This document shows positions 21,839 through 30,677 of a stretch of 64,000 nucleotides of DNA, one piece after another. Within the stretch, counting starts at the first letter, position 1, and each line of letters starts with the position of its first letter. The notes below the pieces were generated by a model. The model was not told where the DNA came from, did not search any database, and saw nothing but the letters and a program-made list of their open reading frames with translations. The DNA is from Thalassia testudinum. Taxonomy: Eukaryota > Streptophyta > Magnoliopsida > Alismatales > Hydrocharitaceae. The translations under genes were made by a program, and so were the position numbers. Location: assembly GCA_037157565.1 (NCBI GenBank), contig JAZHRO010000056.1, positions 33,789,501-33,853,500 on the forward strand, written 5' to 3'.

Positions 21839-21910
21839 GCGGGCGTGGCACAGCGGTTAGCACGCACGCCCGCACGCATGCGATGCGGGTTTGAGTCGCG
21901 CGGAGTGTGA
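21839..21910 (+). repeat. tRNA-like (SINE-like) segment in the LTR
   Basis: TGGCACAGCGG (21846-21856) fits the Pol III A box, and GGTTTGAGTCG (21888-21898) fits the B box at 9 of 11 positions, 42 nt apart start to start, as in a tRNA. A convincing cloverleaf and a poly-A tail are lacking, so this is a relic or chance, not a tRNA gene. Confidence 0.4.
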
Positions 21911-22270
21911 AATCGAAGACGAAGGATGCGCCCGGCGAAATTGGGCCGCCTGATCAGTAGCGGGCGGCCGAGATTTCGCCACACGGCGTGCCCATAACTC
22001 ACGAGCGCCCACGTGCATGTGCACGCCGGGTGATGACGCCCACGCACACGAGTGCCTGAGGCGCGATCAAAGCACAGCCAAGGAGAGATCTCAGCCGTCC
22101 GATCTTCTATCAGACGGCTCTCACGCAGCGGCCGCGGATCAAGCGTGAAGAAGAAACAGTGCCCGCAGTTGACCGGCGGACTGAAGGGCTTCACCGACAC
22201 TTTTGGAGTAGTTTTAGCGACGTTCCGGACGTTGCTAAAGCCCCTTCTTCTTTTAGAAAGTCCTTAACCC

Positions 22271-22279
22271 TATTTAAAC
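22271..22279 (+). promoter_or_regulatory. TATA-like box of the element 1 LTR
   Basis: TATTTAAAC in CCCTATTTAAACCCCC, followed by a C/T-rich leader. Confidence 0.5.
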
Positions 22280-22804
22280 CCCCTCCAACCACTCATTCAA
22301 GGCATTCACTTCCATTGCAACTACTCCACCCCTCTCTTAGCTAGCTTTAGGCCCTCTTGTAATCACCGGAGACGACGAGCCACCGACAGAGCCTCCTCCA
22401 CCACCGTGGCTGCCTCGTCGCTCTCCATTCTCTCTCTCTCTGTTTTAAGCTTTCCATTACTTTTGTTTGAGCATGTATTTAATGTTGTAAGTTATGAACT
22501 AAAAGTGCATGATTAATGGAGTTATTTTCTGTTTAGTTGTTACTTTAATTTCCGCTTAAGTTGCATGATCAAATAAGGAATACTCTAACCCTAATCTCTC
22601 TCTCTATCTCTCCCTCGCTTTTCAAAACAGCACCTTTCGCAAGAAAAACTCCGTGCTTTCCGTGACAACAAGTGATAAGCAAAATCCAATTTTCATGCCT
22701 CCCTGAGGCCGACACTCGGACTCACCTCCGTTTACTTATTTTAAAACCGACGTTGCAAGTACGACTATAACGACACTTCTTAATACACGCACAACCTCAC
22801 GTCA

Positions 22805-23527
22805 CCTCCTCAAAACTTCGCCGGAGGTATGGGTCTTCTACTGCAATGGCAGAGGGATCGGAATGCAAAAAGTGATGAAGAAGTTGAGGGGGTTTTTGCA
22901 AGGGTTTTCAATAGTTAGGGGCCAAAATGTAATTGGGTGGACTTTTTTGCAAAGTAGGTCAGGATGAGCTTCCCTTAGGTCCAAATTTTGGTAAAATCCA
23001 AATTTGGACCTAAAGAATCCAATGGTGAAGTTGGATTTTAGGTTTGACCACGTTTGACTGGACATTTTGCATAAAAACCTAAATTAGGTCAAATATTGAG
23101 CTAGGACCCTAATCTAGGTCAAAATAGGTTCCAAAGGCCAAATTGAAGGTTCTAAACCCTAGGGGATATTTTTCCATAAATTTTAGAGGGTTTAGTTGAT
23201 TTTTATCATGACTGAAACCTTGTGAAATTAAGTGGGTTTCTTTTAGGGTTACAGAATGCCATTTAATTCTTAAATCTCACCATAACCCTTTTCTAACTGA
23301 AGCATCTCACTTTTTCTCTTATTAAGTCCAATTGACCTATGTCTAGACCCTGAGAAATCCCGTAGATGTATTGCAATGGTAAAATTGTAGTTTTATGCTT
23401 TGTTTCAAGTTTTCTTTCCAGATCAGTAATCTCTTGTGTTAGGCCTTCCTTTAGGTTATGCAAGAGCTTTTGTTCACTTTCTTAGGTCAAAATAAGGTAG
23501 TTTGGGCTCATGATGAGGTTCTCATCA
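22805..23527 (-). repeat. Element 3 3' LTR, U3 part
   Basis: On the minus strand it starts TGATGAG-AAC-CTCATCA, a 7-bp inverted repeat shared with the LTRs at 34140, 53331 and 59021, next to a PPT. The rest is AT-rich U3 with repeated TTAGGTC/GACCTAA motifs. The sequence stops abruptly at the end of the element 1 LTR; R and U5 are missing. Confidence 0.75.
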
Positions 23528-23565
23528 TGCCCCCATGCCTAGCTTTTTCTAGTCCCTTAGCAAAA
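23528..23565 (-). promoter_or_regulatory. PPT and decayed stem-loop of element 3
   Basis: On the minus strand the PPT region AAGCTAGGCATGGGGGCA ends at the LTR. Upstream, TTTTGCTAAG / CTAGAAAAA around a GGA loop is the same stem-loop as in elements 1, 2 and 5, but one base substitution and one inserted base break the pairing. Confidence 0.7.
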
Positions 23566-25107
23566 TTTTAAGGTTTTAACTTCTGTTCTAGACCATGAGT
23601 TTCTTTCGCCAGTTATGATAAGTGCTTTTTCTTCTTTTTCTTTTGTGATTAGGTCAGAATGCCGATAATAGGCCTAGAGGTACTCAAGTACCAACAAAGA
23701 TCCAGACTTGACCAGCCTTAACTTCGATCCTTCGCAAAGGTTTTTAAGGACCGTAGGAACTATCCTAAGGTTCATTGGACTCCGTGGTTAAAGCACCTGC
23801 GCTTAAGACATATTTTAGCCTTGGTTCAGTTTGCAATGCATTTTTGTAAGAGAGACACAGAGGATTTATTTGTTTGGAGAGTTTTCTCTCTTTTCTTTTT
23901 ATTTCTAGCTTCGGATTGGCTTCTCAACACGGTTTGTATCGGATTCCTCGCCCCCATCATCAATCCTCAAAGGTTCCTGGCAATCGATGCTTCGTGATAG
24001 CACTGCCCAAGGCAACCCTAGAACCCTGGTTTTCAAGATTTTGAGATAATCCCGCCCATGGCATTCTGTGGCTGAATCCAGACCCTGGCAATCGACATTT
24101 CGTGATAATGCCACCCATGGTATCTAATCCAGTAGAGTGCTTGCTTGCCCATGGTAGGATATGTAAATATCCTAAGAGACAAGCACCGAGGAGATGATAT
24201 GTTGTTACGCATCTTCGAGGGGAATTTCCCGCCTCTCCGTGTCGGGAACTCGTCTAAATCAACTTATGTTGATCGACCACTCCTAATCTAGGGAACTTTT
24301 TTAGAACATTAAGATGCTTTTACGTGATTTTGATTGTTATGCATACTAAACCAGACTGTGTGTGGATTGGGGTGCTTAGGTTACCGAGTCCCACAAACTA
24401 AAGGTTAGTTAACGAGGCCAAATACTCCCTAAGTCTTAGACCTAATACTTAAGCTTCGCATTTTCCCCAACCTCTTGAGGATTATCCATATCTTAGCGGG
24501 TACTAAGAGTAGCCAAAAAGGCCTAAGGTCAACGTTCCTACTAATCTCTTTTTGTGTCTCCTTAGCACTTTTCTTTACTTTTCTTGATGTGGTCTAGAAC
24601 TTCAATTAATCCCTTAATTTCTTACTAATGACTATCTTTTTCTTTTCCATTTTGTGCTCCTTTTTTTATCATTTTGCTCTTTTTCCTCCTCGTGTTTTCT
24701 ATAGCCCACAAATTTTCTCTCCCCCTTCTCAATTTTTTTTTTATAATATGTGATTTTTTTGTTGAAACCTTTTCTTGATATGAGTTTTCATACATTTTGC
24801 ACTTTCATACCCCCCATGCCTATGATTTGCAATGTCCCCATTGTAAATTAGGTGGGTTCAAATTTAGCTTTGTTCATTCATTAGGACAGGTGTTGGGTGA
24901 GTGAACAGGTCGAGGTGACTGTTGTGGACGATTTCTAGACTCAGGTACGGGTTCCTGAGGTGGAGTTGGCTGTTCTAATGGGTGAACCCTAAAGTGCAAT
25001 ATGAATTTAGCATAGAAATGTCAGGAAAGGTTTTGTGTTTTTCAAAGGATGACGGGTTGCCTCTCGTTAAGTGCTGAGTTTTACGCCATCAGCTGGGCGC
25101 AATGAGC
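23566..25107 (-). other. Element 3 3' UTR
   Basis: No gene. Block I is at 25054-25097 (minus: CCCAGCTGATGG...AGGCAACCC) right after the integrase stop. Block II is at 24808-24843 (minus: GGGGACATTGC...GGCATGGGGGGTA). Between about 23960 and 24125 are up to three diverged copies of a ~55-nt unit (minus: GGGTGGCATTATCACGAAAT, ending GATTGCCAGG), related to the 58-nt repeats of element 1. Confidence 0.7.
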
Positions 25108-25650
25108 TCAGGGAGAATGGAGAATAAAGGATGACTCAGCAAAATCTGTATTGGTCATGTCAATGAACAGTTTGAGTCTCTGACCATTCACGACGAAGGG
25201 TTCGGAATTGTGGCTGAGTAGACTAATCTCAATTGCTCCATTTCCAACGATTTGTCGGACTAAGTAAGGTCCAGTCCACTTAGATCGTAGCTTTCTTGGG
25301 AGTAATTTGAGTCGGGCATCAAAGAGTAGGACCTTTTGACCAGGATGAAAGATCTTTCTAGATATGTGCTTGTCGTGAAAGGCTTTAACCCGCTTTTTGT
25401 AGATTCGCAAGTTTTCATATACGCCACGGCGTAATTCATCAATCTCGCTCATCTGAAGCTTTCTATGGGTTCCAGCCTTAGAAAGATCTAAGTTGCAGTT
25501 CTGTACTACCCAATAGGCTTTATGCTCCAATTTGACGGGGAGGTGACACACCTTCCTGTACACTAGTCTGAAAGGAGACATACCTAATTGGATCTTGTGG
25601 GCAGTCATGTAAGCCCACAAATACATGATTTTTGACATTAATAGTTTCGG
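25108..25650 (-). pseudogene. Element 3 integrase, C-terminal remnant
   Basis: The frame ending at 25108 carries the end of an Athila/Tat integrase: LWAYMTAHKIQLGMSPFRLVYRK, PVKLEHKAYWVVQNCNLD, ELRRGVYENLRIYKKRVKAFHD, KVLLFDARLKLLPRKLRSKWTGPYLV and VNGQRLKLF. The zinc domain and all three catalytic acidic residues are gone because the deletion joint is at about 25640. It cannot act as an integrase. Confidence 0.87.
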
Positions 25651-25769
25651 TGGTCCGAAATCACTTCTTCCTCAGAATCAAGCCATCCATTTGAACTAGT
25701 TGGATTATAATTTCTTTCCCAGTCCATCATACTTTGAGCTTCTTTCTCTAAAGTTGTTACTTCATTTTT
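25651..25769 (-). other. Deletion joint between protease spacer and integrase end
   Basis: The sequence passes from the acidic protease C-terminal spacer (SMMDWERNYNP, SNGWLDSEEEV on the minus strand, after a stop at 25770-25772) directly to the end of the integrase. RT, RNase H and most of the integrase, roughly 2.5 kb judged from elements 1 and 2, are missing. Confidence 0.75.
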
Positions 25770-26767
25770 CTAGTTCATGTCCTTTAGTTGTCCAATTTCT
25801 TGAATTCCCTCAAAATTTAATAATTCTTGGATTTCAGGATGGATATACTGAGGATTCTTAATGTCATCATCTAATTCATCATAAGATACTCCCAATAGTT
25901 CCTCGATCTCACAAATGTATTTTTCAATTTGGTTATCTATGGGAAGTGTTAAATCAGAATCATCCTTAAGTACATGACTTCCTTGCCTCTCATGTTGATC
26001 TTGAGATTTGGTAGAATTTGGATTATCCTTAGTGTGAATTGCCAAAACCTCTTCAATTGTTCCCATGACCTCAATAGAACCACAATTTAGTTTATTCTTT
26101 TGGGAAGCTTTCAAGATATTGAGTTGGCAAGTTTTCCTTCCAGAAGTGATTTGCATATTCCTCGTCTCACAGTTGATTAGAGCTTGGCTGTGGCCAAGAA
26201 AGGTCTTCCTAAGATTATCGGGGTGTGGTTCAAGTTTTCTGATGCCTCCATGTCTAAAACTAAAAAGTCGATAGGGTACTCAAAATCCCTTACTTTTATA
26301 ATCACATTTTGTAAGAGTCCCTTTGGAATCTTGGTTGACCTATTAGCAAGCTGAAGGGTAACATTAGTATGTTGCAAATGTCCTAAATCCAACTCTTCAT
26401 ATAATTCCATGGGGATTAGATTGATGGAGACACCAAGGTTTAGTAAGGTTTGTTCCAAGATAAAACCATCTATTTCACATGAAATTAAGAGGGTCCCTGG
26501 ATCTTTCCTTTTAGGAGGGAGCTTGTTTAAGATGATGGCACTGGCTTGTTCAGAAATTACGACCCTTTTTGATGATTTGGCTTGGAATTTCGGTGTGCAC
26601 ATTTCCTTAAGAAATTTTGCATAGGCTAGGATGTTCTCAATAGCTTCGAGTGGTATATTTACTTGAACTTGCTTTAAAATATCAAGCCACTCCTTAGATT
26701 GAATGGTTTTCTTTTCCCTAGATTTGTTCAAGGCTTCAGGAAAGGATGCTTGAGAGAAATCATGCAT
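25770..26767 (-). pseudogene. Element 3 aspartic protease, active-site mutant
   Basis: The frame 26767-26177 contains PLEAIENILAYAKFLKEMCTPK, KRVVISEQASAIILNKLP, then the active-site box LLNLGVSINLIP and ILGRPFLATAK. The catalytic Asp of DLGAS is Asn here (codon at 26438-26440, minus strand), which should abolish activity. A stop ends the frame at 26177; an adjacent frame continues the fold (INCETRNMQITSG... NILKASQKN) to 25770, so there is a frameshift near 26175. The spacer after it is Asp/Glu-rich. Confidence 0.87.
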
Positions 26768-27164
26768 GTTTAAATCCTAAGCCTTGTTTTCTAGATTAGC
26801 TTGGTCTCCTAGGTCAGGTTTGGGCTCCTCAAGGTCGTGGTAGGATTTGGATGTAGAAGAGTAAGGATCTTAGATTTGTTTCCCACTTCTCAAGGTGACA
26901 GCACAAGCATAAACATTAGTGTTAAAAGGGTGAGGTGGGTTTTGCAAAATGGGTTGAGCCTGGGTTGGGTTGGGGTTAACAAAGCCAGGTGGGTGCTAAG
27001 GAGTAGGTTGAACTATATGTGCTTGTCGCTCCCGTGTGTTGTTTTGGTTAACCCTATTGAAGTTCCATGGGTTGGGGATAGCTTGAAATGGCAACATCCC
27101 GTGTTGTCTAGCATCAACTAATTGATCCAATCGTCCCATCAAATCGATCCTCAATTGATTCATT

Positions 27165-28679
27165 TTATTCTTTATGTCTCAGATTCATTTCCCTCATTTC
27201 TTTGAGGACCAGATTTAGATCAAAAGGCTGGGTTTCCTGAGTAGGTTGTGGCTGGTATGTACGTGGTTGTGTGTACCTACTGGGTTGCCCATAAGTGCTT
27301 GCCTTAGTCAAGTTAGGACCCTGAGCGGGTTTCTGAGTTGACCAAGCAAAGTTAGGATGGTTACGCCATCCAAGATTGTAGGTGTTTGAATATGGATCAT
27401 TTCTAGTGTATCCCTGGAGTGCCTCAGAATAATTAGGCATTGGGATGCCTAATTCAGAATTTTAGGGCATCAAGGTCCCTCCTTGGTACCCAGAAAGAGA
27501 TGGGTCCAAGTAGAGTTGGCTCATGGGTGGAGCCATGATTAGGTCATTAACATTGTGCACTACTTCCTGACCTAGAGGGTTGGGGAGTTGGGTACAGGTT
27601 AACATTGAAACTCCTTGGGTAGGCATAGGGTTTACTCTGGAATGTGTACCTAAGGAACTCCCACCCTTCAGAAGGTTGTCCAATTTCTTATCCAAACTCT
27701 CTACATTTTTCCCAACGAGTACCACCTTATCCAATCATTGTGCAATCAGTTCTAAATCAACCAAATTTGAGTTATCCTTAATTTCATAGACTCTACTATT
27801 TGGTTGATTTGATCTATTGAAGGTGGACATTGAGGCATTATTGAGGGAATTTTCACTCATATTCTCGAATAATTGAAAGGCTCCCTCAGCATCTCTACTT
27901 AGGAAATTGCTCCCACATGCTACATCAACAAAATTCTTCAAATCGTCACTTAACCCATAATAGAAAATATGGGCCAAGTGCCACTTGGGAATCCCATGAT
28001 GGGGCATTTCCTAGCTAAGTCATTAAACCTCTCCCAAGCCTCATGCAGTTGCTCCACAGGATTCTGCTTGAAGGTTGTAATGGCACATATAAGGGTTTTT
28101 TTTTTCTATAGGAAAGAATTCTTTTAGAAATGTGCTTCTCAAATCTTCCCAAGTTATGATTGGTCTACCAATAGTCCTTAACCATTGAGTAGCTTTATCT
28201 TTTAAGGAAAATGGGAACATTTTCACAATTACGGTACCCTCATTCATATTCCTAGGGCCAAAGGTCCTTCCTATGTGTAGAAGTTCTTCAAGGTGGTGGA
28301 AAGGGTCGTCGGAATTGTGGCCATGGAAGTAGGGAATCAGATTGATGATTTATGGTTTGAGCTCAAAATCATCCCCATCCTGAGGTACCCTAATAAAAGG
28401 CTCAGGTTGGGTCTCAGGAGGATTGTAAAAGTCCCTAAGAGGTTGCTCAGCTCTCCCATCTTGGAGTCGAGTAATGACCTGTACTATGACCTACATCTAT
28501 TTGTCATGATACAGGCCTTGCCTGTCAATCTGCCTTTGTAGAAGAGCCATTAGATCTAGATTTTGTTCCTCCTCTTCAAACTCATCTTCCTCATGGTGAC
28601 TAGCCATTGAAGAGGGTTTAGATTTAGATCTTGGACAATCAGGTCTTCTCCTCAGATTTCTCTCTAAAGGTGGTAGCAA
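27165..28679 (-). pseudogene. Element 3 gag
   Basis: Starts near 28679 with a charged N-terminus (MASHHEEDEFEEEEQNLD). The capsid core follows in pieces: FPFSLKDKATQWLRTIGRP and FLKEFFPIEKK (28041-28247), MPHHGIPKWHLAHIFYYGLSDDL and AFQLFENMSENSLNNAS (27735-28007), a linker with DKKLDNLLKGG (27462-27734), and YNLGWRNHPNFAWS (27165-27440), a variant of the YNPGWRNHPNF hallmark. Several stops and frame changes separate the pieces, including one at a T-run near 28100. Confidence 0.85.
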
Positions 28680-28689
28680 ATCACGGTTT

Positions 28690-29216
28690 AGAGATCTTCT
28701 ACCTTACATACAACATAAGAATGTCTATAGAAGAGAGAGAGAAGATAGATGCGAGAATACCCACCCTCACATTTCAAGTAATCAATCTAATCCTTATATT
28801 GTAAGCCCTAATTAGACCTAATCCTGACTCCCCAAAACACAACTAGGTTTGATCAACCCTTGAATTACTTGGCTGGCCAGAAGGATGGGACCCCCTAGGA
28901 CACCCCACATGGTGGGACACCACTAAGGGTTAAGTTACCGCACTGACCTTTCTTGTCACCAGTGGGTCCAAGTAGACAAGGCCTTGACCTTAGCATAATC
29001 TAATTTCAGTTACCAAACTGATTAGTCCTACCTAGGGCATGTCTACTCAATTTTAGGCTTAGGCTTGAAGTCATTTTTGGGATATTATGGGTGTTAGGGG
29101 GGTGTTGCCCTTAAAATTGAGTTTAGAAGTGTGAAGTGCACAAGCAAGGGATTCACAAGCAATTTTTTTATGATGTGAATTTTAAGTTCAATTACTTATA
29201 TAATTGTGTTTTAGGG
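28690..29216 (-). other. Element 3 leader, gag-proximal part
   Basis: Non-coding. It contains a GA-rich run (28731-28750) and ends at the LINE A target duplication (29202-29216). It continues at 38366. Confidence 0.6.
29202..29216. repeat. LINE A target-site duplication, left copy
   Basis: AATTGTGTTTTAGGG, matching AATTATGTTTTTGGG at 38351-38365 at 13 of 15 positions. Confidence 0.75.
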
Positions 29217-29256
29217 ATAATCAACTTGAGAAGCCCTAAAGAAAAGAGGAGGGAGG

Positions 29257-30677
29257 ATGGAAGGAGGGTTTAGGGTGACAGGAGGGAGAAGACATGGTGT
29301 TGAAGGCTGGACAACCTGGAGGTCTAGGGCTTGGAGGCAGAGAGAGAGAAGGGGGATCTCTTTCACTAGAGGATGGGACGTGGGCATGGGGCGCATGAAG
29401 GAAGGCAGGCCTTGGGGAAACAAGGAGATCATATGTTTTCGATGTCGAAGACGAGGGCATTTGGCGGTGGTATGTCGTTTCTCTCTTATCTGTCTGGCAT
29501 GTGGTGGCCATGTCCATAAACGGGACTCCTGTATGGCAAGTAGAGGGTAGTTGAGAGGAAGGGCCTTCATGCACACCAGAGAGACAAATACTGAGGGTCT
29601 GCCGCTGCTACCATCGCCTCCACCTACATATGGGGGGCACATAGTGGATGTCGACATCCCTATGATAGAAGACATTAGGGCTGCAGAGCTTGTGCTGAGA
29701 GGGGCTCTGGTCTGAGAGGTGATGACCGGCAATCCATCCATGGAGAAGGTCCACCAATTGGTAAGTTCGCTAGCCCTATTGACCGAAGGTTGGAAGGTTG
29801 CATCTCTCTCCCCTACACGATTTATGCTTTTTGGTTTGGGGATGATCGACATTGGATGCTTGCAATTCCGATTGAGCGCTTTTGAGGGTCTTGTGGTGAT
29901 ATGGAGGTTGGTCTCCCCCTTTAACGGGTCCTTGCCTAAGTGGCCATCTCAAAGAGTAGGATCTAGGTCGGGGAGGTTGGGCATTAGAGGTTTTCCATTA
30001 CATCTGAGATCAAAGGAGGTGGTGGCGACCATGATAGAAAGCTTTGCATTGCTGGCCGAAGATGCAGAGGTTGGATTGAGGGAGGGAGACAGTCGTGTAT
30101 TGAATGTATTGGTGGATGTTTTCAAGGGAGGATCTATCCCTGAGAGACTTCTCCTCTGATGCGGGGGTAGTTCATGGCTACTGCATTTGAGTTTTGCAAT
30201 GGGGGATACAGATGGGTAGATTCATTAAGATAAGACGACTTATGCAGAGGTCATGAGTGAAGAGGGTGTCTTGCAGCAAATGGGCCATGTGACTCCTGAT
30301 GAGGCGCTGAGCTTAAGAAATGCAAGGACCATCACCACTTGGGGAGAGAGGAGGAAGTGATGGAAGTGGTCTCGGTAGAAGAAGCTATGCCTGAGGAAAT
30401 AGTAGCAGCTAAGTCCATGATTGCTATGCCTGACGATTAGGTACTGCAACAAGTTTCTACTAATTCCATGATACTTTAATCCAATCTACAAGCTGTGGAA
30501 GGGCTGAAGTTTGGAGCTGGCCCATCAACCAAAGCAGGCTTGGGAAGATCTCCTTATAAACTCAAATAGAGATGACCTACGACCTCTGTGAAGTTGGATG
30601 AAAACACCATTGTTGCCATTCTGAAAGTTGGCAAAATCCAGAGTCCCAATAAGGGGGGTGTCCAAGGAGGGAGATGA
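29257..30677 (+). pseudogene. LINE A ORF1
   Basis: RNA-binding ORF1 protein of plant L1s. ATG at 29257. Near residues 60-90 are two tandem CCHC knuckles, CFRCRRRGHLAVVC and CLACGGHVHKRDSC, each C-x2-C-x4-H-x4-C. A DUF4283-like region follows in another frame (29719-30159: GWKVASLSPTRFMLFGLG, WRLVSPFNGSLPKW, IRGFPLHLRS). The C-terminal motif SPYKL is near 30550, and the frame ends with TGA 30675-30677. Stops and frame changes occur at about 29549, 29710 and 30159. The stop overlaps the ORF2 start as ATGA, as in LINE B. Confidence 0.82.

Larger units (their letters stand above)
2840..22804 (+). mobile_element. Element 1: decayed Athila/Tat-type LTR retrotransposon, interrupted
   Basis: Plus-strand element comprising the end of gag and all pol domains (2840-7097), a 3' UTR (7098-8170 and 21181-21406), a stem-loop and PPT (21407-21443), and a 3' LTR (21444-22804). 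Element 2 (8176-21175) is inserted in the 3' UTR with TSD CAACC on both sides. The N-terminal gag, leader and 5' LTR are absent; where they should be is a different LTR (905-2830), so that LTR probably inserted into gag or a deletion fused the two. At least six stops and one frameshift show it is dead. Confidence 0.85.
21444..22804 (+). repeat. Element 1 3' LTR (1361 bp)
   Basis: Starts TGATAACACTGC directly after the PPT; the best end is ...CTCACGTCA at 22804. TATA-like TATTTAAAC is at 22271-22279. An inverted repeat TTTAGCGACGT / ACGTTGCTAAA (22213-22223 / 22229-22239) lies just upstream. The U5 motif TGCCTCCCTGAGGCCGAC...GGACTCACC is at 22696-22729. A GC-rich U3 segment includes a tRNA-like stretch. 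The next five bases (CCTCC) would be the target duplication; the partner is not visible. Confidence 0.8.

Noticed and set aside
21839..21910. A functional tRNA gene
   Set aside because: A and B boxes are suggestive but no acceptor stem or anticodon arm can be drawn and no terminator T-run is placed correctly.
905..22804. The LTRs at 905-2830 and 21444-22804 as the two LTRs of element 1
   Set aside because: They share only the general U5 motif. The first matches the 4-kb family, the second does not, so they are different families.
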